From: Mycobacterium sp.
GTDB taxonomy: Bacteria > Actinomycetota > Actinomycetes > Mycobacteriales > Mycobacteriaceae
Assembly (NCBI GenBank): GCA_025965895.1
Contig: JAOPWC010000030.1
Coordinates: forward strand, 1-36,762
Reading direction: 5' to 3'
Length of the DNA stretch: 36,762 bases
The translations under genes were made by a program, and so were the position numbers. A model generated the notes under the pieces. It did not search any database. It was given only the letters and a program-made list of their open reading frames with translations, and was not told the DNA's origin. Shown in pieces: positions 7,097 to 16,926 of the stretch. Each line of letters opens with the position of its first letter. Within the stretch, counting starts at the first letter, position 1.

Positions 7097-7708
7097 TCAA
7101 TCATTCGACCGTCCGGGGCGTTCGATCCCGGTGAGACGCGAGAAGGCGTCCCACGACGCGCTTGGGCCGGGCACCCATTCCTGTTGCCAAACCCTCAGGG
7201 GGATGTCAGCGAGCGGGTCGAACCGACTCGCCAACCGCGAGTACTCCTGTGTCTTCCACTCCCGCAGGCGGCCATCGCCTCTTCCGAACGCCGCGAGCCG
7301 GGCGATCTGCGCATCCTGGACGTCGGGCGGACTACCGCCGCGAACGCCGATTCCGTTCATAAGACTGTGCCGGCCGAGGGCGAACGGGCGGAAGCCCCAC
7401 GCCGACTCCAGCGCCGTGTTGACGGCACGGCAGTCGGCGCACGCCAGCCATGCCCAGCGGGATCGGCCGCCGGCAGTGGCTCGGAAGCAGATGATGCACA
7501 GGTCGTACTCTCGCGAGACGTCGCACCCCTCCCACTTCTCGGGGGAGTCCTCGTCCGGGCACGACTGCCACCTCACCGGCAAGTCCGGGTAGGCCAAGCT
7601 TTTTCGCTGCAACGGACCCCGCAACCCGTTGCAAGGAATATGCACGCACAACTCGGTAATACGCTCGCGTAGCGCCGCGTCGGTAGCGCTCAGCTTTCGC
7701 TCGGGCAT
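7097..7708 (-). CDS. unknown protein with zinc-ribbon-like cysteines
   Basis: This 203-aa protein starts at the ATG at 7708 with a weak AGGAA upstream. Two CxxC pairs (C71/C74 in DLCIICFR and C90/C93 in LACADCRAVN), 16 residues apart, could bind zinc. Further cysteines stand at 21, 26, 50 and 62. The rest is Trp/Arg-rich with no signal peptide or membrane helix. The frame is long, uninterrupted and has mycobacterial codon use, so I take it as real, but I do not recognise the family. It is the only substantial gene in the segment inserted between the two copies of the PIN repeat. A defence or regulatory cargo gene is possible but not shown. Confidence 0.55.
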   Translation of the reverse strand: MPERKLSATDAALRERITELCVHIPCNGLRGPLQRKSLAYPDLPVRWQSCPDEDSPEKWEGCDVSREYDLCIICFRATAGGRSRWAWLACADCRAVNTALESAWGFRPFALGRHSLMNGIGVRGGSPPDVQDAQIARLAAFGRGDGRLREWKTQEYSRLASRFDPLADIPLRVWQQEWVPGPSASWDAFSRLTGIERPGRSND

Positions 7709-8045
7709 TTTTTCGCCATTCCTGGCAACGCCGCCCTCGGGCGTCCACCACTTGCACGCGTCACGTGCCGGCTCTTCCCCTGGGGCACCGTGCAGTGGAG
7801 GCGCGGTTGCCGGGACGGCGGGCCAGGTACCCCAACAGCCGTCCGCTCGTGAGCGATTCCAGGATAAGGGAGGACCCCGACAGAACCAGCCATTCTTTGC
7901 TTGCCAAGCGTCGATTGTTGCGCCCTAGGCCACCACCGCACCCGACGAGCCACGGTGAGTGCGCAAATCCAGACCAGCGACGGCGAAAAACCTCAGCTCA
8001 ACGACTCCTCGCCAGTGCCAAGAGCCGAAACATGACCTAAGTCAG
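7709..8045. other. right part of the inserted segment, no gene seen
   Basis: All frames here are short and lack protein-like composition. I see no inverted terminal repeats or transposase that would define the insert as a classical IS. The promoter of the minus-strand cysteine-rich gene should lie here. Confidence 0.4.
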
Positions 8046-8133
8046 GTTCGACGATGCCGTGGTGGTCGACTGGGAGTCGTTGGAGGGCAGCTTCGGTCTT
8101 CCGGATCCCGATGACGAGCATGTGTTGGTGGCC
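8046..8133 (+). repeat. 88-bp direct repeat, right copy
   Basis: Second copy of the PIN-gene segment 6895-6982. From here the C-terminal part of the PIN toxin is continuous. From 8400 to 8747, apart from upstream frame of the relaxase, no gene is visible. Confidence 0.9.
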
Positions 8134-8747
8134 GCCGTCGTCGATGGCGCGAGCGCGATGGTCACGCACAACCTGAGCGACTTTCCCCGAGCCAACCTCC
8201 CTGCGCACATCCACATACTTGCGCCAGAGGTGTTCGCCGCCGACACCGTTTCGCTCTCACCTGACGTAGCGCTGCGCGCCATGACCGCGATGGCGGCGCG
8301 ATACCGCGCGCCGGGACGATCCGTCGATGAGGTGTTGAACGAGTTGGCGACTCGCTACGGGATCGAGAGGCTGTCGACACCATTCGGGCCGTCATGTGAG
8401 CGCCGTACCCACGGCGCCGGAGGCATGAGACGCGGCGCGGAAACGCGCGCCGAGGATGACCGCGCACAGACGGCGATCACCGTTCATCGCCCCAGACTGC
8501 CTTTACCGCTCACGCGCTCATCCCAAAGGCCCTATGATTCAGTAGCTTTCATCCAGTTCGTCTGGTTCGTGTTCCCTATGCTAATACCACGGCACCCTGA
8601 ACCTAGGCCGCCAGCAATTTCCTACCGAATTGGCTTGTAGTGGTGGCACATTTGCACAAGGGTGTGCGAGATTACTGCTGGCACACAAGATGTGCCAGCG
8701 GGGGCCGCGCTAGCTGGGCGGCCTACGATCAGGCGTGGCGGTGGCGA

Positions 8748-11546
8748 ATGTTGACGATCGCGAAGTTGTCGCGCTGGTCGATCGACTACTACAACCGCAC
8801 CGCCCGCGCGGCCGGTGACGCGGCCCTAGACGCCCAGCGCGCCAACGGCGGACTTGGCGAGTACTACTCCGAACATGACACGCGCGCGCCGGTGTGGCTG
8901 TGCGCGGGCGACGCCAACACGGCCGCACGATTAGTCGGGCTAGGCGGTACGCAGCGCGCCGGCGGCGCGGCGGATCCCGATGCGGTGGCGCGCTGGCTCG
9001 ACGACGGCACCGCGCCCAACGCGGCGCGCGGGCGCGCCTTCGGCAAGCGCGCGGTGCACGGCTTCGACTTGACATTCTGCGCGCCGAAAAGCGTGTCGCT
9101 GATCCGCGCCGTGCACGGCGACAACGTGATCGATAAGGCGGTCATCGACGCCCACACGACCGCGCTGGCCGAGGCGATGGAGTACCTCGCGGTGCATGCC
9201 GGATACACCCGGGTGCACAACCCGGAGACGGGGAGAAGGATCTGGTCCGGCTTCACGGTTTGGTGGCGATCGCCTACCAGCACGAGACATCACGCGCAGG
9301 GGATCCGCACCTGCATACCCACGTGATCGTGCCCAACTGCCAGCCGCGCGCCGACGGCAAGCTGGTGTCGATCGACGGCACGTCGCTGTATCACGAGGCG
9401 CGCGCCGCCGGAATGATCTATCAGGCCACGCTGCGCCGCGAACTCAACCGCTCCATCGGCGTCGAGTGGGCGCCCGTTGATTCGTCCACCGGCCTGGCCG
9501 AGGTCGCCGGCATCACCGCGGCGACCATCACGGCGTGGTCGCGACGGTCCACTCAGTTGCGCGAATGGGCGGCCAACAACCTCGTGCTGGTCGACGGCGC
9601 GGCACCCACGCAGGCGCAACTGGCCACCGCGCAAAAGGCCACGCGCCCGGCCAAACCCGAACAGCTGGCGTGGGCTCAGCTGCGCCGGATGTGGGCCGAG
9701 GACGCGCGCGGACTGCCCGTGGACGCGGCCGGGCACCTAGCCGCGTCGAAGGCGCCGTTTGACCGCGGCCGGCTCGCGGCGATGGCGGCCAAAATCGACA
9801 AGGCCGCGTTCACCCGCGCCGATCTGGTGGAGGTGCTCGGGGCCCGATTACCGATCGATGGCGAGTCGTCAGCGCGCGCACAGATCGAGGCCGCGGTCGA
9901 CGAGGTGGCGATGCGCCTGACCGCGCCCCGGCTCGCCCATCAACGCGAAGGCCACGAGCGGTTCACGCTCGACCGGATCCTCGCCGAAGAGGTCGTGCTG
10001 CTCGGTCTGGTCGACGCCCGCGACGACACCGCGGCGATCGCGGTCAACGCTGCCGACACCGCCGCCCTGTCGGCCGATCAGGCCCGCGCGGTGCGTGCGA
10101 TCGCGGCCTCACCGTGGCTGGTGCAGCCTTTGGCGGCCCCAGCCGGTGCGGGCAAAACCACCTCCATGCGCGCGTTGCACGCTGCGGCGCGGCGCGCCGG
10201 GCACGGCGTGATCGTGTTGGCCCCCACCGGGAAAGCCGTCGACGTCGCGGTGCGCGAGGGCACCGGCGACGTCGGCTACACCAGCGCCAAAGCACTGGCC
10301 GAGCTGCGCGATGAGCGGCTGCGGTTTGATCGGCGCACCGTGGTGGTCGTTGATGAGGCCGCCATGGTCGGCACCCCGGATCTGCGTCAGCTGCTGGCCG
10401 CTACCACCGCCGCCGGCGCCAAGACCGTGCTCGTGGGCGACGCGCATCAGCTGGCCCCGGTGCGTGCCCGTGGCGGCATGTTCGAGCAGCTGTGCACCGA
10501 CCTGCCCTGGGCGCAGCGACTCTCGCAGGTGTGGCGGATGCGCGACCCCGACGAACGTGCTGCCTCAATAGCGTTGCGTAACGGTGGACCCGCACCGCTG
10601 CGCCGCGCCATCGCCTGGTACCGGCGCAACCACCGCCTGCACACCGGCGACGGGGTCGCCATGGCCCACGACGCCCTGGCCGCCTACCAAGCCGATGTCG
10701 ACGCCGGAAAAGACGCGCTGCTGATCGCCGACAGCTGGGAGCTGGCCGACGCGCTCAACCGGCGCATCCACGACCAACGCATCGACCCCGACGCCCCGAC
10801 GGTGACCGCGGCGCGCGGGCAGCGCCTGGCCGCTGGCGACATCATCATCACCGGCCACAACGACCCCACCATCGCCACCGAACGTCGACGACCGCGGCCG
10901 CGCAGTCGGTTTCGCCGACCCGGTGCGCAATGGCAACCGCTGGACCGTGACCGCGGTCGATGCCGCGCGCGGGCTGATTGTTGCGCGGCGCCTCGATGAC
11001 GGTGCCCGCGCCGCCTTCCACGGCGACTATCTGCGCGAGCACATCACCCACGGCTACGCCACCACCATCCACGCCAACCAGGGCGTCACCGCCCAGACCA
11101 CCCACGCCGTGTTCAGCGACCGCACCAGCCGCGCCATGGCCTACGTCGCGCTGACCCGCGGCCGTGAATCCAACAGCGCCTACATCTACGAACGCATCGG
11201 CGGGGAGGGCGAACACGAACACCGCCAGCCCGCGGGATTCCACGTCCTGCGCCGCGGGACCAGCCGCGACGCCGCCACCCTGCTACGCAACATCGCCACC
11301 AACCGCGACGAACGCCCCCAAACTGTGCACCAGGTCGCCGCCGGTGTCGACCCCGACCAGCTACCCGAACGCCTCGTCCGCTTCACCGCTCAACGGGCCG
11401 CTGCTGTCCGCGCGCGCCGCGCCGCCCATGCACGCTGGCGTGACAGCGGGCTGGATCAACTCCTGCAGCGGCAGCGCTGGATCAGCCAACACCTCCACCC
11501 TAGCCGCCAACACGACCACGGACTCGACCACGACATCGACCTCTGA
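8748..11546 (+). pseudogene. MobF-family relaxase-helicase (TrwC/TraA type), two frameshifts
   Basis: The product would nick one strand at the transfer origin, stay bound through a tyrosine, and unwind the DNA for conjugation. The N-terminus MLTIAKLSRWSIDYYNRTA carries the catalytic Tyr pair (Y14/Y15). The HUH metal site HETSRAGDPHLHTH is near residue 180. A RecD-like SF1 helicase follows: Walker A APAGAGKTTS (about 464), Walker B VVVVDEAAMVG (about 530), and the last motif [16 protein letters not shown] (about 800). About 932 codons in total, a normal length. One base is missing near 9232 (ETG then EKDLVRLHGLVAIAYQ in the next frame), and a second slip is near 10880-10890 (before [13 protein letters not shown]). 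I see no oriT or type IV coupling gene nearby. The start at 8748 follows the family N-terminus. Two independent lesions suggest decay rather than error. Confidence 0.85.
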
Positions 11547-11761
11547 CCGGGGGCGGCCATACTCGAAGGCCCACAAGAGAACCCGACTAGTCGGCTATGT
11601 TGCCTCCGCGCCGCAACCAGTGCTCGTGACGAATTTCATTACTTGCTATCAAGCCGTCGCCCGGCCGCATCAACCATCTTCCCACCCCTGGGCGCCGCAA
11701 CGCAGCTGTCGCACTGCAGGTAAAGACGTCGCCGTGCGACACAAAGATTGGCCAATTACAT
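11547..11761. other. intergenic, convergent gene ends
   Basis: Lies between the 3' ends of the relaxase and the GNAT gene. I see no gene, no strong hairpin and no repeat. Confidence 0.4.
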
Positions 11762-12520
11762 CTAGGAAGAATCGGCTAGCGGCGGAATCTCGATGTGCTC
11801 CCATTCGCCGATGGGGCGCAACGGAATCCGTTCGCGACTCTGGTAAAAGGTAAGCAGCTGTTTTCCCTCCTCGTCGTCATCCCGGGGCCAGTCTTCGCCC
11901 TCTCCCGACGACTGGAAATACTCGATAATGAAGTCAGCGATCTGCTTTCCCGGAACTGAATCCGGCCAGGTGGCGGGGTCGGTGCTTTCGTTGAGGACGG
12001 TGAGGAACAGGTTGTACACCCGCTTCTTTCCCTCTCCCTCAAGTTTTGGCTGAAAGTACGGGCCGACGACGACCTGCATGCCTTGCCGCGCATACAGCTT
12101 CGCCCGTAGCACCGGGTCGCTGCCGAGCTCTGCGGCGTAGTGACGCGGATCTTCGACTTCGGCGAGCACCAGAGTGTAGTCGGGGTTCCCGAACCACTGT
12201 TTGCGAACCTCAGTAATCAGTCGGCTGCCGGTACCTTGGCTGCGAAGGCCGGAATTGACCACGAGGTAGCCGATCAGCAGCACCCCCGACTGTTCGGTGG
12301 GGTATCCCAGTATGCAGCCCACGGGCGTCTCGCTGTCCAGCACGCACAGTCCCCAGGCCACGTAGCTGCCGTGCTCCGCCAGTCCGTCAAGCAGAGTCTC
12401 GAGGGTGTCGAGTTCGTTTGGTCCGAAGGATGGTTCGAGAAGCTCGTAATAGATCCGCTCGATCACGCTGGGGCTGACTTCCCTCCGCATGTTGAGGACC
12501 GGCAGTTCGGTACTGGTCAC
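11762..12520 (-). CDS. GNAT-family N-acetyltransferase
   Basis: This 252-aa protein has a GNAT core around residues 50-140: strand VAWGLCVLDSETPVGCILGY, central strand LLIGYLVVNSGLR, and the acetyl-CoA phosphate loop RSQGTGSRLI (R93-Q95-G96-x-G98). It would transfer an acetyl group to an amine or protein; the acceptor cannot be read from sequence. The C-terminal 110 residues (QVVVGPYFQPKLEGEGKKRV... RERIPLRPIGEWEHIEIP) are longer than a minimal GNAT and hydrophilic, perhaps an accessory domain. Its ATG overlaps the stop of the 876-aa membrane protein gene by four bases (ATGA, 12517-12520), so it is translationally coupled as the last gene of a three-gene operon. Confidence 0.8.
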   Translation of the reverse strand: MTSTELPVLNMRREVSPSVIERIYYELLEPSFGPNELDTLETLLDGLAEHGSYVAWGLCVLDSETPVGCILGYPTEQSGVLLIGYLVVNSGLRSQGTGSRLITEVRKQWFGNPDYTLVLAEVEDPRHYAAELGSDPVLRAKLYARQGMQVVVGPYFQPKLEGEGKKRVYNLFLTVLNESTDPATWPDSVPGKQIADFIIEYFQSSGEGEDWPRDDDEEGKQLLTFYQSRERIPLRPIGEWEHIEIPPLADSS

Positions 12521-15147
12521 TGTGCGCTCCCATCTCCCGTCGGATTGTCCCTGTTCACCTTGCCCGGCTTCGCCAAGATTCGGCGCATCTTCCCGAAAAC
12601 CGTCCCGAAAAATTCGCGCACCTTCCGGAAAAATTTGCTAAGACGCTTCTTCACCCAGCGATGTGCGCCGAACTCCCAGAACAAAACGTCGAAGTACACG
12701 GCGAGCAGGATGGCGACGAAGAACAGCACGAACAGCACATCGTCTTCCCACATGCCCGGTGCTTTCATCGGAATGAGCCCGAGGAATTTTTGCCCGGCGT
12801 CCTTGTCGAGCTCGCTGAGGAACCCACTCAACCCGAAGATGCCCAACAGGGTAAGGAACGCCAACAGCACATTTCGGTTCTTCTCGGACACCTGCCGGTT
12901 GCTCGTGTCGTACCAGTCCATGAGGTGTTCGGTGGCGACAAGTTGGGCTTCAAGCTCTTTTTGAGTCCGATCGAGCTGGGCCATCTTCAGGAGCTGATCG
13001 AGGAACAGCCGGTGGGCCCGCGTGGCGCACAGATCTTCTGCTTTGATCTGCATCAGATGCAGGCGGACCTTTCTTTCGACCTCGCGAAGCGAATCCCGTG
13101 CGTAGGGGTCATCGTCATCCGGTTCAGCGCCGGGTTGTGACTTTTCGATTTTGTCCTGCAGAAGCCTGCCCCACAGACGCAGCAGGGGGGACCAGGAACT
13201 GGCGAACTGTCCGGCCTCGGCGTAGACATCGGTGTGCCATTCCGGGGCGGCGACGAAACCGAAGACCGTCATCTCCCCGGTATTCGTAAACCAGTCACCC
13301 GCCATGCCCAGTACGGGGGTGTCGTCGATCAGGGCCAGGGCGCGCTGGCTCAGCCGTGGGTACCGGACCCATTCGGCCAGCGTGCTCGCAGCCTGATGCG
13401 TTGACCTGAGCAGAATTTTGCCGCCCACGGCGTCATCGAGCGCGGCCGCAAGCTGCAGCGATTGCGCTTGCGGCGGCGGGTTGGTCTGCGCGACGACGAT
13501 CTCCTGCAGACTGCCGGGCTCGAAGTGCGCCTTGAACCAAGAAGTGCTCTCAGGGGAGCCGATCAGAGCTTCGGCGACAGCGACGGCGACGTCTCGGCCG
13601 AACGCGTGCAGGGTGTCCCAAGCCGCGTTCTTGGGGACGTCGTCGGGGACGGTGGCAGGCCCGTCGGTGCCGGTGGGGGCTTGCTCGGGACCACGGCAGG
13701 GCTGGTTAACGACCACCGTCTCGCCGAATACGAAGGGGGTGCCCGCCCGCACGGCCTGATACAGCTGATGCGGGCGGGGTTTGATCAGCGCCGGCGGCTT
13801 GATGCACAGGCAGTGGTTGCCCATATCGCTCAGCTCAAGCCACACATCACACTGCACCCCATGCTCGTTTTCGGCGAGGACAGGCAGCGGCAGGTTCTTG
13901 ACCGTAATCCCGCCCTGGAGCTCCACTCTTATGCCGCCGTAGTGTCCGGTCTCCCGGTAGAAGAACTGGCTTGAGCCCAGGTTTCCGGATTGGCCGATCG
14001 TGACGTTGATGCGGTCGAGAGCAGTTTTAAGTACCGCCAGGAAGTCGGCCCTCTTCTCTTTGTCCCTCTTCTCTTTGTCATTCCAGGGAGGGATGTCTTC
14101 GTTCAGATCGACGGCGAAGGGGTAGCAGTAGCGCAATGACACCTGGTTCGGCACGAACACGGAGGCGTTGTCGGAGGTCATAATGTCGCGGATGTCGACC
14201 AGCACCCGCTCCCACGGCTCGCAGAGCTCTTTGATAGTGCCGCCGAGCTTGTTTTTTGTCCGGGTGATCTCGTTGATGGCCTCTTGGACCGTGCGCAGCT
14301 CCGCGGGCCCGACACCCGGTGCGCGGTTGTCGGGCGAGTCCATCGCAGGAGCATCCGTCAGCCACTTTTCGAATTCGACCACGGCCTCCGCCGCGAGCGC
14401 GCCGGCTGCGTAAAACTCGCTCAGCTGGTCAGCCGCGCCCGGGATGTCGGCGAAGCCTAGGACGCCGGCCTGCCCAGCCAGTAGCGGTATGAATTCTTCC
14501 GCAATTTCCTTGGCCCTCGTGCTGGCCCGCTCCGCCGCATCTTTCAGTTGACCGGCGTCCGACATATTGATCAGCTGGAAGAGGTGGCCATCGGTGGTGA
14601 TCAGCTCCATGGCGTCGGACACCGCCGCCATTGCGCTGGCTTCCGATTTCTCCGCGGATTTGAGTTCATCCTCGACGAAGTCTTCGGCGGCTTGCCTGAC
14701 GACGTCGAGGGTGCGGTACGCCAGAGTTTTCTGCAGCACGTCGTAGGTCTGGGCCCAGAGCACCACGAGCACTTGGACCCGCCCACCATACTTCTTATAC
14801 TCCTCGGACCACGTTTTCAGCCGGTCTTTCAGAAGCGCATTGGAATCTGAAAGTGTAGGGCCACGTTTGCTTTTCGGGCCTTTTGGATCGGTATCGCCTT
14901 CCGGGGGTTCGAGCTGCCGGCGAGCGCGGGTGGCGACGCTGTCCTGGCGGTGAAACGCGGGAAATGTGGGGTGTCGGGTCCCCCCGATGTGGTGTTCACC
15001 TAGCTCCTTGCAGATCGCATCAACCTTCTTGCGGACCTGCGTTGTGAGCTCCGCGAGCTTTTCGAGCTTTCTTTCCTTGGTCTTCTGCTGCTCGGCCGTC
15101 TTGTCCTTGTCGTATTGCACTTGCGGCAGGTCGCGGGTATCGGTCAT
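12517..15147 (-). CDS. 876-aa two-helix membrane protein, family not recognised
   Basis: The ATG at 15147 overlaps the amine oxidase stop (ATGA) and has GAGAGG upstream; a GTG nine bases earlier is possible. The N-terminal 130 residues are charged and coiled-coil prone (DKDKTAEQQKTKERKLEKLA), then helical up to about 290. A middle part with shorter strands includes FVPNQVSLRYCYPF and VQCDVWLELSDMGNHCLCI. A second helical stretch is EVERKVRLHLMQIKAEDLCA. Two hydrophobic helices at about 761-778 (LLAFLTLLGIFGLSGF) and 804-823 (LFVLFFVAILLAVYFDVLFW) are followed by a basic tail (HRWVKKRLSKFFRKVREFF). Two C-terminal helices after a long cytoplasmic body recall the layout of CorA-like proteins, but I see no CorA signature. 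It has no signal peptide, so the large domain should face the cytoplasm. GC seems a little lower than in the amine oxidase. Function unknown. Confidence 0.8.
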   Translation of the reverse strand: MTDTRDLPQVQYDKDKTAEQQKTKERKLEKLAELTTQVRKKVDAICKELGEHHIGGTRHPTFPAFHRQDSVATRARRQLEPPEGDTDPKGPKSKRGPTLSDSNALLKDRLKTWSEEYKKYGGRVQVLVVLWAQTYDVLQKTLAYRTLDVVRQAAEDFVEDELKSAEKSEASAMAAVSDAMELITTDGHLFQLINMSDAGQLKDAAERASTRAKEIAEEFIPLLAGQAGVLGFADIPGAADQLSEFYAAGALAAEAVVEFEKWLTDAPAMDSPDNRAPGVGPAELRTVQEAINEITRTKNKLGGTIKELCEPWERVLVDIRDIMTSDNASVFVPNQVSLRYCYPFAVDLNEDIPPWNDKEKRDKEKRADFLAVLKTALDRINVTIGQSGNLGSSQFFYRETGHYGGIRVELQGGITVKNLPLPVLAENEHGVQCDVWLELSDMGNHCLCIKPPALIKPRPHQLYQAVRAGTPFVFGETVVVNQPCRGPEQAPTGTDGPATVPDDVPKNAAWDTLHAFGRDVAVAVAEALIGSPESTSWFKAHFEPGSLQEIVVAQTNPPPQAQSLQLAAALDDAVGGKILLRSTHQAASTLAEWVRYPRLSQRALALIDDTPVLGMAGDWFTNTGEMTVFGFVAAPEWHTDVYAEAGQFASSWSPLLRLWGRLLQDKIEKSQPGAEPDDDDPYARDSLREVERKVRLHLMQIKAEDLCATRAHRLFLDQLLKMAQLDRTQKELEAQLVATEHLMDWYDTSNRQVSEKNRNVLLAFLTLLGIFGLSGFLSELDKDAGQKFLGLIPMKAPGMWEDDVLFVLFFVAILLAVYFDVLFWEFGAHRWVKKRLSKFFRKVREFFGTVFGKMRRILAKPGKVNRDNPTGDGSAQ

Positions 15148-16538
15148 CGATGGCACCTCTCGGGCTCGTCGGCTTGTAGCATTTCTCCTGCGGCCCGGCT
15201 ACCCGATCGAAGGGCACCCTCCATGTAGCCGTGCCATTGGCTTGACGTTTCGGTGCCCGCCCAGTGGATGCGGGCGCACGGCGCGCGAAACGCGCTGCCG
15301 TAGCTGGTCCAGACCCCCACTGGGAAATGGGCGGCGAAGCAGCCCTGCGTCCATTGTTCGGTGCTCCAGTCCTGGATCACCAGTTCGTCCGGGGCGGCGG
15401 CATCGGGGCCGAAGAGGCGACGCAGTGACTCCAGGATCTGGCGCTGCTGACCGGAGGTGTCCAGGGTGCCCAGGCGGCGCGCTTCGTCGGCCACCGCCAG
15501 GCCGACGAGCACGCCGCGCCCGGTCCCGTCATCGGGCGAATTGTCGTAGGTGAGGCCGACGGCGCCGGTGGCCGCCATCGCCTGGCCATTCAATCCCCGC
15601 GCGCGCCAGAACCGACGCCCGTAGACTGCGTGGAACTTGACCGAGGCACCCATCGGCAGGCTGGCGAGCAGGTGTGCCCGCGCGTCGGGCAGGGCCGGTG
15701 TGTAGTCGATCCGGGCGGCCAGCGGCGGCGGCACGCACGCCACCACCCGGCGGCAGTGCAGCACGCAGGTATCCGATTCGACGGTGACGCCGCGGGCGTC
15801 CTGGGTGATGGCCCGCACCGGGTCGGCGAACCGGATCCGCTCGCTGACCCGCTGGGCGAGCCGGCTGGCGATCTCGTGGCTGCCCTCGCGTATCCGCAGC
15901 GCCTCGGCAGTGGCCAGGTGACGGGCCGGCCCGACCGACCGAAGGGCGAACAGCATGCCCAGCAGCGATGTCTCGGTGGGCTCGATCGCCGCATTTCCCC
16001 GGATGTAGGTTCGGGCGAATTCCCGCCCGGACGGCGTGCGCAGGTGCCGGCCTATCCAGTCCTCGGCGCTGAGATGGTCCCACTGCTGCGATTTGGCAGC
16101 GCGCCACGGCGCCTCGGGCGCGACGCGCTTTGACATCGCGGTTAGGCGCACTCCGTTGAAGAGCACCTCGGCCAGGGCGTGGGGCGGCAGCGGCGGATAC
16201 GCGCCGCCCCTCTCCTTGACGTCGTCGCTGTCCAGGCCCCAGACCGCGCGCCCCGGCACGGCGGTGGGCAAGACGTGTAGGCCGAGTTCGTCGATGAGCC
16301 GCAGGATCTCGGTCTGGCCGGGTCCGACCCATTGTGCGCCGAGGTCAAGCACCAGCGGCGGCCCGGTTGGCTCTGCACCGTTTCGCGGGGCAGACAGCAC
16401 CCGCCCGCCGACCCGGTCTCGCGCCTCGAATACGGTCACCGACGCGCCGGCGGCGGCCAGATCGACCGCGCTGCGAAGGCCGGCCAGCCCGGCGCCGACG
16501 ACGGCGAAGTCGGCTTGGGTGTCCAGCTTTGCTGCCAC
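15144..16538 (-). CDS. flavin-containing monoamine oxidase family protein
   Basis: This 464-aa protein uses a GTG start at 16538; the open frame extends much further upstream, but only here does the family N-terminus begin. The Rossmann FAD loop is FAVVGAGLAGLRSAVDLAAA (G15-x-G17-x-x-G20), followed by VFEARDRVGGRV. The C-terminal FAD-binding motif is WAGTETSSQWHGYMEGALRS (about 426-445). Between them the substrate domain matches the length of bacterial amine oxidases such as AofH. It would oxidise an amine to aldehyde, ammonia and hydrogen peroxide; the substrate cannot be inferred. No signal peptide. It is the first gene of the operon with the 876-aa protein and the GNAT, each joined by ATGA overlaps. 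A GNAT downstream could act on a related amine, but this is speculation. Confidence 0.85.
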   Translation of the reverse strand: MAAKLDTQADFAVVGAGLAGLRSAVDLAAAGASVTVFEARDRVGGRVLSAPRNGAEPTGPPLVLDLGAQWVGPGQTEILRLIDELGLHVLPTAVPGRAVWGLDSDDVKERGGAYPPLPPHALAEVLFNGVRLTAMSKRVAPEAPWRAAKSQQWDHLSAEDWIGRHLRTPSGREFARTYIRGNAAIEPTETSLLGMLFALRSVGPARHLATAEALRIREGSHEIASRLAQRVSERIRFADPVRAITQDARGVTVESDTCVLHCRRVVACVPPPLAARIDYTPALPDARAHLLASLPMGASVKFHAVYGRRFWRARGLNGQAMAATGAVGLTYDNSPDDGTGRGVLVGLAVADEARRLGTLDTSGQQRQILESLRRLFGPDAAAPDELVIQDWSTEQWTQGCFAAHFPVGVWTSYGSAFRAPCARIHWAGTETSSQWHGYMEGALRSGSRAAGEMLQADEPERCHR

Positions 16539-16926
16539 TCGCGCAACACTAAGGCTTGTACCGCCGACGCGTCGGCCATTTCGCGGCGGTGCCCGTGGCG
16601 GCCAGCCGGCCCCGGCAGCACCCGCTGCGGCAGGCAGACAAACCGATCCGGCGCCTGTCGCCGGTTCGCTGCGAACCGTCCGTAGCAGCTGAACTCGTTG
16701 TCTCCCAACCGAAAACCAGCCAGATACCCGACGCTGACGCGGCGGGTGAGCGGCGCGCGTTAAAGATGATGAAGACGCGCATTGTGGCGCAACCCGGCGT
16801 CGCGAAGGTAGCCGGCTGCCTGAGGTGAATCCTGTTGTGGGATCGAAGAGCGGCTGAATCCGGGTGTTCGTCTGCTCGACAACTTCGGAATCTCTGATCG
16901 CGCTGGTCGAACGCCGGGGATGTGGT
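16539..16926. other. divergent intergenic region upstream of the oxidase operon
   Basis: About 390 bases between the oxidase start and the divergent small gene. Both promoters should lie here. I see no convincing additional gene or clear palindromic operator. Confidence 0.4.

Larger units (their letters stand above)
6678..8400 (+). pseudogene. PIN-domain toxin, split by an inserted segment
   Basis: The start gives [20 protein letters not shown] with the first catalytic Asp (D7). A frame slip and a TAG follow near 6752-6770, then the original frame is readable ([40 protein letters not shown]). At 6983 the gene is broken. It resumes at 8046 with an 88-bp repeat of the sequence just before the break, then continues PDPDDEHVLVAAVVDGASAM, VTHNLSDFP and RYGIERLSTPFGPS, carrying the remaining acidic residues. 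PIN toxins are Mg-dependent ribonucleases neutralised by the HTH antitoxin encoded just upstream. With a frameshift, a stop and an insertion it cannot be functional. The reading frame after the homology runs to 8640 without sense. Confidence 0.85.

Noticed and set aside
15590..16378. Several open frames overlapping the amine oxidase
   Set aside because: Arg/Pro/Ala-rich shadow frames; only the frame with the FAD motifs is protein-like.
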